In this document: piece by piece, positions 42,631 through 51,633 of the stretch
Position numbering within the stretch: position 1 is the stretch's first letter
How the letters are laid out: the number at the start of each line of letters is the position of its first letter
Program-made: the position numbers and the translations under genes
Notes under the pieces: model-generated
Seen by the model: only the letters and a program-made list of their open reading frames with translations
Database searches by the model: none
What the model was told of the DNA's origin: nothing
Source: JBHIDJ01 sp046760105
GTDB taxonomy: Bacteria; Pseudomonadota; Gammaproteobacteria; Acidiferrobacterales; SPGG2
Assembly (NCBI GenBank): GCA_046760105.1
Contig: JBHIDJ010000002.1
Span: 48,359 to 112,358, forward strand
Direction: 5' to 3'
Length of the DNA stretch: 64,000 nucleotides

Positions 42631-42886
42631 GGAACGCGCGCAGGCGCGACCTCCCGGCCAATTGGCATGAAGTTACTGGGTGTATTTGCCCGGATTTACG
42701 CGATACGGTCAAGTTGCGGCCTCGCGCCCCGGCCGGCAGGCCTGGGCGCTCTTGCGTTCGGTCGACGTGAGCCCTGGCCTCGCGGCTTATGGCACAGCCG
42801 CAGGCAAAGGGTGGTCTCGGACGTGCATCGGCGGCAGGTACGATTAGAGAACAGTCGGTCTAAACGGTTAGCAGGTCACAGCGCAT

Positions 42887-44041
42887 ATGGACACCCACTA
42901 TGCGGAACGCCTTGCGGATATCCAGCCCTTCCAGGTGATGGCCGTGCTCGCGCGTGCGCATGAACTGGAGGCACAGGGACGTTCCATTATTCACATGGAA
43001 ATCGGTGAACCGGATTTTCCTACCGCCCCCGGCATCGTTCAGGCGGCGATTGACGCCATGCAAGCGGGCCATACGCACTATCTGCCTGCCTTAGGATTGC
43101 CCGCACTGCGCGCACGTATTGCCGAGGCTTACCCGTCGGCGGCGAGGCCCGAGATGGAACGTGTTGTCGTGACGCCTGGTGCCTCCGGGGCGTTGCAGCT
43201 CATATTTGCCGCGCTGCTCAGCCCGGGAGACCAGATTCTGGTTGCCGATCCGGGTTACCCTTGTAATCGACACTTTGTTCGACTGTTCGAAGGAGAAGCG
43301 ATCGCGATCCCTGTCGATGCAGGTACGAGCTACCAACTCACGGCCGATTTAGTACGCAAATATTGGACGCCCCGAACCGTGGGTGTGTTGGTGTCTTCCC
43401 CCTCTAATCCGACGGGCACCCTTGTGCGTGATGATCAAATGGCCGATATCGTTCGAGCGGCGGACGAGTTGGGTGGCCGGTTAATCGTGGACGAGATCTA
43501 TCGCGGACTTACTTATGATGTCGAAGTGCAGACGGCGCTCGCCCATTCGCAGGATGTTTTCGTTGTCAATAGTTTTTCCAAATACTACGGTATGACGGGC
43601 TGGCGCGTGGGTTGGTTGGTGGTTCCGCAGGATTACCTTTCCGCAATCGATAAGCTTGCGCAGAACATTTTTATCTCAACCGGAACCCCCGCGCAGTATG
43701 CGGCGCTAGCGGCACTTAATGACGACGTCGACCGTGAACTGCGGCGACGGGTTGGCGTCTTTCGCGAGCGCCGAGATTTCCTGTTGCCGGCGTTGCGCAG
43801 CCTCAGCTTCGACATCGCCGTGACGCCGCAAGGCGCGTTTTATCTCTACGCCGATTGCAGTCGCTTCACATCCGACAGTCATGCATTCGCGCTCGATGTG
43901 CTGGAAAAGATTGGCATAGCGATTACGCCGGGGCTTGATTTCGGGCGCAATCGCCCTGAGCGCTATGTACGCTTTTCCTATGCCAATACGCTCGACAACC
44001 TCAAAGAGGGCGTCCGTCGTCTCAGCGAGTATTTGAGCTGA
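42887..44041 (+). CDS. PLP-dependent class I/II aminotransferase
   Basis: A 384-residue fold-type I aminotransferase. The PLP lysine is K232 in NSFSKYYGMTGWRVGW; N174 (SPSNPTG), D202 (IVDEIY) and the C-terminal RFSYAN arginine complete the site. The N-terminal half has MEIGEPDFPTAP. It resembles alanine/aspartate-type enzymes, but the substrate cannot be set from sequence. No pathway partner is adjacent. Confidence 0.88.
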   Translation: MDTHYAERLADIQPFQVMAVLARAHELEAQGRSIIHMEIGEPDFPTAPGIVQAAIDAMQAGHTHYLPALGLPALRARIAEAYPSAARPEMERVVVTPGASGALQLIFAALLSPGDQILVADPGYPCNRHFVRLFEGEAIAIPVDAGTSYQLTADLVRKYWTPRTVGVLVSSPSNPTGTLVRDDQMADIVRAADELGGRLIVDEIYRGLTYDVEVQTALAHSQDVFVVNSFSKYYGMTGWRVGWLVVPQDYLSAIDKLAQNIFISTGTPAQYAALAALNDDVDRELRRRVGVFRERRDFLLPALRSLSFDIAVTPQGAFYLYADCSRFTSDSHAFALDVLEKIGIAITPGLDFGRNRPERYVRFSYANTLDNLKEGVRRLSEYLS

Positions 44042-44265
44042 CCCTTGCCGGTGCACCGCCGTCGGCTCGGCGACGCCAAGTGTCGGAATCCCTGCCGTCG
44101 AATGTTTGACTGGGAAAAGCACCACCCGTCAGCACATCGACTTTTCTTATACCGATCAGCTCCTTATCGCTGTGCCAGCAACTCTGGCATGTTGCTTGCC
44201 TGTGCAAACACCAAGGTTTTGCCATTTGCGGACGATGTGCCCATTCGTCCCTGAGGGGGTGCGAC

Positions 44266-44490
44266 TTGAGGCAGAGCGGTGTATCAGCATCCTTGGTCGA
44301 GGGCGCGAAAATGCTGATTGCGCAGGCGGAGACCATCTGCGACACGGATCCCGGCATGTGTGATGCGGCCGCGATGGTCTATGTAGGCGATATCTACGCG
44401 TTGCGCGAAGCGATCCAAGCAGTTAGCGCCAGCGACCAGGATGAGTGTTCCTATTCTTACAGTCCCGACATTATCGATTACGCGTTATAG
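44266..44490 (+). CDS. possible small protein of unknown function
   Basis: A 74-residue frame starting at TTG 44266, with GAGGGGG 8 bases upstream. It contains two close cysteines in TICDTDPGMCDAA and an acidic, Tyr/Ser-rich end. Codon use in the middle resembles the neighbours (GCG, CTG, GGC, ATC favoured). I do not recognise it. ATG 44311 is another possible start. The 224 bases before it show nothing else. It ends 38 bases before the convergent rhodanese gene. Confidence 0.4.
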   Translation: MRQSGVSASLVEGAKMLIAQAETICDTDPGMCDAAAMVYVGDIYALREAIQAVSASDQDECSYSYSPDIIDYAL

Positions 44491-44528
44491 CGGCAACGTA
44501 TCGATCCAGGACGCCTTTCCCAGCACTC

Positions 44529-45341
44529 TCATTCAACAGGGGTGTCCGCACTATTGCCCCATTCCGACCACGAACCGGGATAGCTCTTGATGTTGGGGTA
44601 GTCGAGACTCTTCAACACCATGTATGTATGGGCGGAGCGGTGATGCGTGTGACAGTACGTGATGATTTCCTTGTCGGGTGTTATTCCCATACTGACCAAC
44701 TCTTCGCGCAGTTCCGCCTGTGGACGCAGGCGTAAGCCGCGCGAACGGTCCATAGCATTTACCCAATCGAAGTTCACGGCCCCGGGAATATGTCCAGCTC
44801 GTTGCGCGCGCTGATTCACACCACTGTATTCGGCCGGGCTGCGTGTGTCCACCAGTACGACTTTGGGATCACTCAAGTGTTCCAAAATATATTCCTTGTT
44901 AGCCACCGGACCGCCTTGAACGGTAACCAAATAGTCACTTGGGTTTGGCGTTACCGCGTCAGCGCTGAGCGGTCGCTGCTCGGCTGCCCAGGCATGTAAC
45001 CCACCGTCGAGCAAGGCATAATGTGGGTGACCAACGACCTCGAGTGTCCACAGCAAGCGCGCTGCGCAACCACCGCCTTCATCATCGTAGGCCACAACGA
45101 ACGTGTCGGTTGTTAAGCCGAGCGCGCCGAGTACCTTGATGAGTTGCTCGTCGCTCGGTACCAGCCCCATGACCGGGGGCCGTACCGCAACGAGTTGCGT
45201 ATAGTGCAGATGTACAGCCCCGCGAATGTGCCCCTGCCTATACAACTCCGGCCGGCAAAGATCGACAATCAGCAGATCAATGGCGCCAAGTTGTGCTTCC
45301 AGTTCGGCAGGTTCGACGATCAGCGGCAAGCACGACCGCAT
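44529..45341 (-). CDS. RhdA-type tandem rhodanese sulfurtransferase
   Basis: A 270-residue two-domain thiosulfate or related sulfurtransferase. The C-terminal domain has the catalytic C230 in the loop CHTHHR, closely like CQTHHR of Azotobacter RhdA and unlike the CRKGVT or CGSGVT loops of other families. The N-terminal domain has Asp in the equivalent place and is inactive as usual. ATG 45341 has GGAAGG upstream; the open frame extends 25 codons more. Confidence 0.93.
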   Translation of the reverse strand: MRSCLPLIVEPAELEAQLGAIDLLIVDLCRPELYRQGHIRGAVHLHYTQLVAVRPPVMGLVPSDEQLIKVLGALGLTTDTFVVAYDDEGGGCAARLLWTLEVVGHPHYALLDGGLHAWAAEQRPLSADAVTPNPSDYLVTVQGGPVANKEYILEHLSDPKVVLVDTRSPAEYSGVNQRAQRAGHIPGAVNFDWVNAMDRSRGLRLRPQAELREELVSMGITPDKEIITYCHTHHRSAHTYMVLKSLDYPNIKSYPGSWSEWGNSADTPVE

Positions 45342-45483
45342 GTTGGCCTTCCGGATGAGTGATAAACAAGATACGTCAACTACTGTAGTCTGCCTCTTTG
45401 GTTGCATGAGGGTCAACCGTGGCGCTTTGCTTTAGTCAGGAGCAACGATAAACTCACGAGTCACGATCCGCAGCTGCTAGGTA

Positions 45484-46176
45484 ATGGAATCACTCGCGTT
45501 TGCTACACCCCCTGTGGAGATCGAAACTGGATCCACGCCGACGGCGAGTGTAATCTGGCTTCATGGTCTCGGTGCGGATGGGCATGATTTTGAGCCCCTG
45601 GTACCCGAGCTAGACCTCACGATACCAACCCGGTTCGTGTTTCCCCATGCACCAGCGCGTGCGGTGACGGTCAACGCCGGGTTCGTCATGCGTGCGTGGT
45701 ATGACATCCTACCGGCCGAGAGCGGATTTCTTGAAAACGAGCAGCATGTGCGAGAGTCCGAAGAGATCTTGCGCGTATTCATAAACCGCGAGCGCGGGCG
45801 GGGTGTTCCGGCAGCACGTATCGTGCTTGCGGGTTTCTCGCAAGGCGGCGCGATAGCGCTTCATACCGGTCTACGCTACCCGGAGCGCCTCGCTGGCATC
45901 CTGGTGTTATCCGCGTATTTGCCGCTCAGTCAAAGCTTGACGGCAGAGTGCGCGCCCGCCAACCAGGACGTCCCGATCTTCATGGCGCACGGGGAGTTGG
46001 ATCCCCTAATCCCTCTGCCGCGGGCACTTAAATCGCGGCAACAGCTTGTAAGTCAGGGTTACCCGATCGACTGGCACACCTATCCCGTCGCTCACACGGT
46101 CAGCTTCGATGAGGTAAAGGACATCGGCCGCTGGTTTACTCGTCTCTTGGAGCCACGCGCACCGGCGGCGAGATAG
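45484..46176 (+). CDS. carboxylesterase/phospholipase-type alpha/beta hydrolase
   Basis: A 230-residue enzyme of the abhydrolase_2 (acyl-protein thioesterase-like) family. The catalytic triad is visible: S119 in GFSQGG, D173 in GELDPLIP and H204 in VAHTVS; the oxyanion-hole motif is LHGLGADGHDF at 26-36. It acts on short-chain esters in relatives; the natural substrate is unknown. The last 41 bases overlap the convergent membrane-protein gene. Confidence 0.9.
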   Translation: MESLAFATPPVEIETGSTPTASVIWLHGLGADGHDFEPLVPELDLTIPTRFVFPHAPARAVTVNAGFVMRAWYDILPAESGFLENEQHVRESEEILRVFINRERGRGVPAARIVLAGFSQGGAIALHTGLRYPERLAGILVLSAYLPLSQSLTAECAPANQDVPIFMAHGELDPLIPLPRALKSRQQLVSQGYPIDWHTYPVAHTVSFDEVKDIGRWFTRLLEPRAPAAR

Positions 46177-46861
46177 CGGACGGGCTCTGAAGGTAGAGCG
46201 AGATCCCGCCGAGTACTAGAAACAATACCACCCACTCCCAGTTGAAACCTATGAACGTAGGGATGGAGACGAGTAACAGGATCACCGCGGTGAGCGACGC
46301 AAAGGGCTGGAAGCGAAACAGTGCACCTGCAAGCGTGGCGATCAACAAAATGGTCTGGATCATAGTGATATCGATGCTCAAGTCCGTGACTGTTGGGACG
46401 CCCTGCCAGTCCAGGTCGAAACGCGGTATCACTTGGTCGTACCATGGTGTGCCTTCGCCCGGGGGTAGCGTCTTGATCACGGGCACCTTAAGCCAACCGA
46501 GCGGATAATGCGTCCCGCCGCCGATCAGCAGTTTGAAAAACAGACAGAGCATCAGAAAGTTGACAAACACCTGCGGCCAGCGCCAATAGTCGGCTGGCAG
46601 CGACCATAAGTTGCGGTGATACCCCAGGGCGAGCACGAGCCCAGCGAACAGGGGTTGGTAGTAGTGTTGCGGTAGTCCGAGCCCGAGGTAGCCCAAGCCC
46701 AGGACGGCTATCCCCAGGACAAGCGCTACGACCGGGTGATAGACCGCATGTGCCACCATGGGTTGACGGCGTTGCTGGCGCGACAGCGCAGCCAGTCGCT
46801 TTTCGAGTCGCGTGATGCGCGCCTCGAGTGCCCTAGTGTCGTGTCTCCTAGTAGGTTTCAT
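46136..46861 (-). CDS. membrane protein of unknown function with N-terminal coiled coil
   Basis: I do not recognise this 241-residue protein. Residues 9-30 look like a short basic coiled coil (ALEARITRLEKRLAALSRQ). Then come about five or six hydrophobic segments: near 37-62, 68-80, 98-112, 170-188, 193-205 and 208-225. The loop around LGWLKVPVIKTLPPGEGTPWYDQVIPRFDLDW is long and polar, probably periplasmic. It overlaps the 3' end of the esterase by 41 bases. Confidence 0.7.
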   Translation of the reverse strand: MKPTRRHDTRALEARITRLEKRLAALSRQQRRQPMVAHAVYHPVVALVLGIAVLGLGYLGLGLPQHYYQPLFAGLVLALGYHRNLWSLPADYWRWPQVFVNFLMLCLFFKLLIGGGTHYPLGWLKVPVIKTLPPGEGTPWYDQVIPRFDLDWQGVPTVTDLSIDITMIQTILLIATLAGALFRFQPFASLTAVILLLVSIPTFIGFNWEWVVLFLVLGGISLYLQSPSAISPPVRVAPRDE

Positions 46862-47291
46862 ACGTACCAGCCGGTGTTAAACGCCGCGACATTGCTGCCG
46901 ACGAACGGCAGTTGCCGGAGATAGCGGCAGATAGCAGTGTCCCCGGACCGCGGCCGGCCTGACCCCAGACCCCCACCCACGGGCTATTTCCCTGTTTGGG
47001 CGGCGTTTTTAGGGGTCGCGGGCGTCGATACACCGCCAGCCGTGGCCCAGGACCCGTATAGGCATAAGTTTTGCATAACCACCCCCAAACGCTAGTTATC
47101 GTCGTAGTGCGACTCCCGGGTCCACATCTCGTCGACGCGCGTAGCCACCAGCGACCGGGCGCGGTCGCGGGCCCCGCGAGGGGACGAAGTGAGTGCACGG
47201 CACGACCTCAGGCCAAGCGAGCCTCACAATCCGGAAGACGCTACTACTAATTCTAGAATGATGCGACAGGGCTGTCCCAAAGGTTAAGCGC
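46862..47291. other. 430-base gap without a recognised feature
   Basis: Lies between the start of the minus-strand membrane protein and the start of the ankyrin protein. It is GC-rich at 46950-47200 with several short self-complementary words such as CCGCGG and CCCGGG, but no consistent reading frame, tRNA or clear promoter. It presumably holds divergent promoters. Confidence 0.5.
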
Positions 47292-47939
47292 ATGGTACAA
47301 GTAAAGTCGGTCACCGATTGGGGGTTGGTTATGGGTGTGGCGCTGCTCAGCGCCGGTGCCAATCTGCCAACCAACATAGCGCAGATATGGGGTATTGACC
47401 GCAGGTTTTTGTTGGGCGCGCTGGTCATTCTTGTCGGTATTTCTCTGGTTCGCTATCTAAAGTTCACCCTGGTGCTTGTGGTAGTGATTCTCAGCATCGG
47501 GTCTAACCTGCCGGCCAATGTAGCCGCCCAGTTTGGTGTTGACCGCCAGATTATGGTATTCGCACTCGTCGCCATGGTGGTGATATCGCTCGCCAGTCGT
47601 TTCTTCAAGCTTCCGACGGGCTTAGACAACGGTCCCAAGGTTACGTCCACCCGCCACGGTGCGGTGGCGTTGTTTAACGCGGTGAGGAAAGGACAACTAA
47701 GCGTGGCTCAGTCATTGCTAAGGACCGGAGTGAATGTCAACGTGAAGACGCTCGATGGCCTGACCCCCCTGATGGCCGCGGCGCAACAAGGGTATTCTGA
47801 TCTTGCCAAGATCTTGCTTGATAATGGCGCCGACCCGCACGCCAAAGGCAGCAAAGGTGAGACCGCCCTTTCAATCGCCGTGAGAGGCGGATACACACGC
47901 ACCGCTGAGTTGCTTAGAGGCGGGGGTGCCAAGCACTAA
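47292..47939 (+). CDS. membrane-anchored ankyrin-repeat protein
   Basis: A 215-residue protein with two parts. Residues 10-107 consist of two homologous units, each with a helix, a loop and another helix; the loops GANLPTNIAQIWGIDRR (22-38) and GSNLPANVAAQFGVDRQ (70-86) are clearly duplicated with a 48-residue offset. Residues 122-213 form about three ankyrin repeats (LDGLTPLMAAAQQGYSDLAK is the best). Four transmembrane helices with a cytoplasmic ankyrin tail are likely. Function unknown. It ends 12 bases from the convergent thioredoxin gene. Confidence 0.82.
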   Translation: MVQVKSVTDWGLVMGVALLSAGANLPTNIAQIWGIDRRFLLGALVILVGISLVRYLKFTLVLVVVILSIGSNLPANVAAQFGVDRQIMVFALVAMVVISLASRFFKLPTGLDNGPKVTSTRHGAVALFNAVRKGQLSVAQSLLRTGVNVNVKTLDGLTPLMAAAQQGYSDLAKILLDNGADPHAKGSKGETALSIAVRGGYTRTAELLRGGGAKH

Positions 47940-47951
47940 CGCCTCCGGCGC

Positions 47952-48815
47952 TCAATTAAGGGCCGTGGCCAACAGGTTGCGGTATTTGCTCACCAGCTCG
48001 CTCGATGTTCCCAGTATGTCAAAAATAGCTAGCATGCGCTTGCGTCCGGCATCGTCCCGGAAGCCGCGGTTGCGTTTGACGATCTCAAGCAGTTGGTGTA
48101 AGGCCGACTCATAATCCTTAGCCAACACATGCTGCGCGCTCAGTTGACTACGGGCCTCACAGTTGTCAGCGTCGGCAGCGATCGCCTTTTCCAGCTCAGT
48201 CGGCGTTGGCGCATCGACGGCAATGCGCGCGAACCCCAGCCACGCTTGTAACACCAGCGCCGCGGGCTCGGCCTTCGCTTTGACGGACAGCTTGCCGAGC
48301 ACCTGTTGTGCATCGTCCAAGCGGGATTGCTCGAGATAAAGTTTCGCGAGTTCGATTTTCACATGGTCGTTCGCCGGGTCCGTGTCTATGGCGTTGCGCA
48401 GGAGGTCGAGCGCCTCATCGGTCTCGCCGGCACGATACGCCGCCAAGGCGTTTTCTAGGACGGCATCCGACTCGCGCGGAAGATGCTGCTCAAGGAGTTG
48501 GCGGACACGGCTTTCGGGCAATACACCGATGAACTCATCGACGACTTCAGCATCACGGAACAGCTTGACGGTGGGGAGGCTGCGAATGCCGTATTGCATT
48601 GCCAACTCTTGCTCCAGGTCTGTGTTGACCTTGGCGAGGACGAATTTTCCGTCGTACGCCTCAGCGAGCCTCGCAAGCAGCGGGGCCAACATATGGCAGG
48701 GCCCGCACCATGGTGCCCAAAAATCAACCAACACCGGGATCTCGCGAGATTTGTCGAGCACCCGCTTGACGAAATCGTGTTGGTTAACGTCGTAGATGTG
48801 AGGCGAGGCGTTCAT
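47952..48815 (-). CDS. cnoX: CnoX/YbbN-like thioredoxin with TPR region
   Basis: A 287-residue chaperone-like protein. The N-terminal thioredoxin domain (about 8-112) has an intact CGPC pair (C37, C40), unlike the E. coli protein's altered site. The rest is helical TPR-like sequence (ALAAYRAGETDEALDLLRNAI and following). In E. coli CnoX protects substrates during bleach stress and hands them to GroEL. ATG 48815 gives the family start. Confidence 0.9.
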   Translation of the reverse strand: MNASPHIYDVNQHDFVKRVLDKSREIPVLVDFWAPWCGPCHMLAPLLARLAEAYDGKFVLAKVNTDLEQELAMQYGIRSLPTVKLFRDAEVVDEFIGVLPESRVRQLLEQHLPRESDAVLENALAAYRAGETDEALDLLRNAIDTDPANDHVKIELAKLYLEQSRLDDAQQVLGKLSVKAKAEPAALVLQAWLGFARIAVDAPTPTELEKAIAADADNCEARSQLSAQHVLAKDYESALHQLLEIVKRNRGFRDDAGRKRMLAIFDILGTSSELVSKYRNLLATALN

Positions 48816-48898
48816 GCAGCTAACTTCTGTTAAAACATCTGGCGATTTGGGGTCCACCGACCCGGATTTCAAGATCTGCGGGCGCGGCCCCAACAAAC

Positions 48899-48974
48899 TG
48901 GCGCTCCCTAGGGGACTCGAACCCCTGTTACCGGCGTGAGAGGCCGGCGTCCTAGGCCACTAGACGAAGGGAGC
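48899..48974 (-). tRNA. tRNA-Glu (CTC)
   Basis: A 76-base tRNA on the minus strand with acceptor arm GCTCCCT/AGGGAGC, encoded CCA, T-loop GTTCGAGTC and anticodon loop CUCUCAC, giving anticodon CTC. The rest of the body resembles bacterial tRNA-Glu. Confidence 0.96.
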
Positions 48975-49006
48975 AGGCGTCCTGATTACTGCAGAAAAGG
49001 GGTGCT

Positions 49007-49034
49007 ATTATACGGACGCCCAGGATTTGAACAA
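49007..49034 (-). promoter_or_regulatory. candidate tRNA-Glu promoter
   Basis: On the minus strand TTGTTC (49029-49034) and a perfect TATAAT (49007-49012) are separated by 16 bases, 32 bases before the tRNA. It is divergent from pcnB. Confidence 0.6.
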
Positions 49035-49069
49035 CAAATGCCTCGCATCACTATCGGGAGCTAAAAAAG

Positions 49070-50359
49070 ATTATCGCCCCTGTTACGATTCCGTGCTCGG
49101 CGCACCCCATCTCCCGGGCGCACATCCATCCGGGTGCGCTGAGGGTCTTGAATACGCTGAAGGACTCGGGCTTCGTCAGTTATCTGGTCGGCGGCTGTGT
49201 GCGTGATCTCATGCTTGGACGCGAACCCAAGGACTTCGATGTCGTCACCGACGCGCGGCCAGAAGAAATCCGCAAGCTCTTTCGCAACGCACGACTGATC
49301 GGACGGCGGTTTCGTTTAGCGCATGTGCGTTACGGGCGGGAGGTCATCGAAGTCACCACCTTCCGGGCGTTGCCGCGGACCGCAGAGGGCGATGATACAG
49401 ACCTATCGAAAACACCCGAAGGCCGCATTCTGCAAGACAATGTCTTTGGTACACAGGAGGAGGACGCCCTAAGGCGCGACTTTACGGTAAACGCGCTGTA
49501 TTACGACATACACGACTATTCAGTTATCGATTATGTCGGCGGCGTGGAAGATCTCAAGCGAGGGCTTCTACGGATAATCGGCGATCCAGAGACGCGCTAT
49601 CGTGAAGATCCGGTGCGGTTGCTGCGCGCCGTGCGTTTCGCGGCGAAGCTCGGATTTAGAATAGAGCCGCAGACCGAAGCACCGATTGCAACGCTCGCAC
49701 GCCTGCTATTGGATGTTCCGCCGGCGCGCATGTTCGAGGAGGTTATCAAGCTGTTCCACGGTGGCTATGCATTGGAGACCTACGAGCTACTGCGAAAGTA
49801 CAGCCTGTTTAGCTACCTCTTTCCGTTGACCGAAGATGCCCTGACACGGGAACGCGACGGGTACCCGCTCATACTCGTGCCATCGGCATTGGCCAACACG
49901 GATATCCGGGTCCAGCAAGGTAAACCCATTACGCCCGCCTTCTTGTTTGCAGCGATCTTGTGGGAACCGATTCGCCGCCAGACAGATACCTACCTGGCAG
50001 AGGGTCACGCACCCCAGGAGGCGATACAGCTTGCCGCCGAGCACGTGTTGGCACAGCAAGTGCAACATGTTGCCCTTCCGCGACGCTTCAGTGTGCCGAT
50101 GCGGGAGATTTGGACACTACAATCGCGATTTACACGCCGTGGTGGCCAGGCGGCATTTCGTTTCCTGCAACACAAACGGTTCCGCGCCGCCTATGATTTC
50201 TTGGTACTGCGGGCACAGGCGGGTGAAGATAGCACGGAGCTGAGCGAGTGGTGGACCCGCTTCCAAGAGGTGGATCAAGGGCAGCGCCGCGTCATGGTTC
50301 GACAGTTGACTGCCGCCGGCCAAAGGAAACGCAAACGCCGGCGTAAAGGTAAGTCATGA
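49070..50359 (+). CDS. pcnB: poly(A) polymerase I
   Basis: Adds poly(A) tails that mark RNA for decay. Homology to PcnB begins upstream of the first standard start (TTG 49148): the codons at 49103-49147 read HPISRAHIHPGALRV, matching the family's HAISRKDIS segment. That frame is closed by TGA at 49028 and has no ATG, GTG or TTG before 49148, whereas ATT 49070 lies 9 bases after GGGAG. E. coli pcnB is known to use AUU, so I take ATT 49070, giving 429 residues. Catalytic D55 and D57 lie in PKDFDVV after GG. folK overlaps the stop. Confidence 0.88.
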   Translation: MIAPVTIPCSAHPISRAHIHPGALRVLNTLKDSGFVSYLVGGCVRDLMLGREPKDFDVVTDARPEEIRKLFRNARLIGRRFRLAHVRYGREVIEVTTFRALPRTAEGDDTDLSKTPEGRILQDNVFGTQEEDALRRDFTVNALYYDIHDYSVIDYVGGVEDLKRGLLRIIGDPETRYREDPVRLLRAVRFAAKLGFRIEPQTEAPIATLARLLLDVPPARMFEEVIKLFHGGYALETYELLRKYSLFSYLFPLTEDALTRERDGYPLILVPSALANTDIRVQQGKPITPAFLFAAILWEPIRRQTDTYLAEGHAPQEAIQLAAEHVLAQQVQHVALPRRFSVPMREIWTLQSRFTRRGGQAAFRFLQHKRFRAAYDFLVLRAQAGEDSTELSEWWTRFQEVDQGQRRVMVRQLTAAGQRKRKRRRKGKS

Positions 50360-50874
50360 ATACCCCACGATCGCAGCCGCGAAGTCATGCCTATGTGGCG
50401 CTTGGAAGCAACCTCGACAATCCAGTCGATCAGGTGTGTAAGGCAATGGCGGCACTCAGCAGGTTGCCTCGAACCCGTGTGGATGGCTGTTCTTCGCTCT
50501 ATCGCACGGCCCCGGTGGGTCCGATCCGGCAACCAGATTTCATTAACGCCGTGTGCCGCCTGGTTACTACCTTGAGCCCAGAGACGTTGATGCAGCATCT
50601 GTTGGCTATAGAAGCACAGCACGGACGTGTACGTGCCGGCCAGAAATGGGGACCACGTACGCTTGATCTTGATTTGCTCCTGTACGATCAGCTCGCGCTT
50701 AACACGCCCAGTCTCGTTTTGCCTCATCCTAGGCTGCACGAGCGTGCCTTCGTCCTGTATCCTTTGGCGGAATTGGACCAAGGACTCGTGATACCGGGGC
50801 GCGGTCCGGTAAGCGAACTGGTGCACTCGTGTGCAGATCAACGTCTTGAGAAGCTTGATCGCCAATGCGGATGA
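50356..50874 (+). CDS. folK: 2-amino-4-hydroxy-6-hydroxymethyldihydropteridine pyrophosphokinase
   Basis: Makes the pyrophosphate donor used by FolP in folate synthesis. The 172 residues include YVALGSNLDNP, SSLYRTAPVG, QPDFINAVC and the signature WGPRTLDLDLLLYD with metal-binding Asp residues, then LPHPRLHERAFVL. ATG 50356 overlaps the pcnB stop in ATGA; pcnB-folK pairing is common in gammaproteobacteria. Confidence 0.97.
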   Translation: MNTPRSQPRSHAYVALGSNLDNPVDQVCKAMAALSRLPRTRVDGCSSLYRTAPVGPIRQPDFINAVCRLVTTLSPETLMQHLLAIEAQHGRVRAGQKWGPRTLDLDLLLYDQLALNTPSLVLPHPRLHERAFVLYPLAELDQGLVIPGRGPVSELVHSCADQRLEKLDRQCG

Positions 50875-50982
50875 ACAGCCGCTGACGCCGCCACGGGCCC
50901 GGTGGACTGCTGAACAACCCACGCCAATTTCAACGGGACTACGCTAACACATGCTTGTTGTAACGTCAGAATCGAGGATGAC

Positions 50983-51633
50983 ATGCGGGACGATGGGCCA
51001 AGATATTTAGCCGTGGAAGGTCCCATCGGTGTAGGCAAAACCAGTCTCGCCCGCAGGCTGTCCGAGGCGTTCGGCAGTAAACCGTTGTTGGAGAAACCGG
51101 AGGAAAATCCCTTTCTGGAACGGTTCTACGAGGCGCGGGCACGCTACGCATTGCCGACACAATTGTTCTTTCTATTTCAGCGCGCGCGCCAGATTCAGGA
51201 ACTTAAGCAAGGTGACATATTCCGGCCGGGATACGTAACGGATTTCATGCTTGAAAAGGATACGCTGTTCGCACGGGTTAACCTTGATGATGATGAGCTC
51301 AGACTCTATGAACAAGTCTTCTCACAACTTCGCGTAGATCTACCTGTTCCCGACCAGGTTATCTACTTGCAAGCGCCCGTGGATGTACTGATGGAGCGCA
51401 TCCGCAAACGCGATTTCGGTTACGAACACCTGATTGATCGGGACTATCTGCAACAAGTCGTCGATGCCTACACGCAATTCTTTTATCACTATAATGGAGG
51501 ACCGTTGCTGGTGATTAATGCCGCCGAGATCAACTTTGTCGATAATGATGAAGATCTGCAGATCCTGCTTGACGAAATCCGCAAACACCGTAGCGGACGT
51601 CATTTCTTCAACCCGCTCGCGACATTGCGATGA
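50983..51633 (+). CDS. deoxynucleoside kinase family protein
   Basis: A 216-residue P-loop kinase of the deoxynucleoside/deoxyguanosine kinase family, expected to phosphorylate a salvaged deoxynucleoside. P-loop GPIGVGKT at 13-20; PFLERFYE, LFFLFQRARQIQ and YVTDFMLEKD (the substrate-binding region); a lid with MERIRKRDFGYE. ATG 50983 lies 108 bases after folK. The stop overlaps panB by 4 bases (ATGA). Confidence 0.9.
   Translation: MRDDGPRYLAVEGPIGVGKTSLARRLSEAFGSKPLLEKPEENPFLERFYEARARYALPTQLFFLFQRARQIQELKQGDIFRPGYVTDFMLEKDTLFARVNLDDDELRLYEQVFSQLRVDLPVPDQVIYLQAPVDVLMERIRKRDFGYEHLIDRDYLQQVVDAYTQFFYHYNGGPLLVINAAEINFVDNDEDLQILLDEIRKHRSGRHFFNPLATLR

Noticed and set aside
42625..42963. 112-codon plus-strand frame before the aminotransferase
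   Set aside because: Overlaps the start of the aminotransferase in another frame and begins inside the dksA promoter; Arg/Gly/Pro-rich translation without family features.
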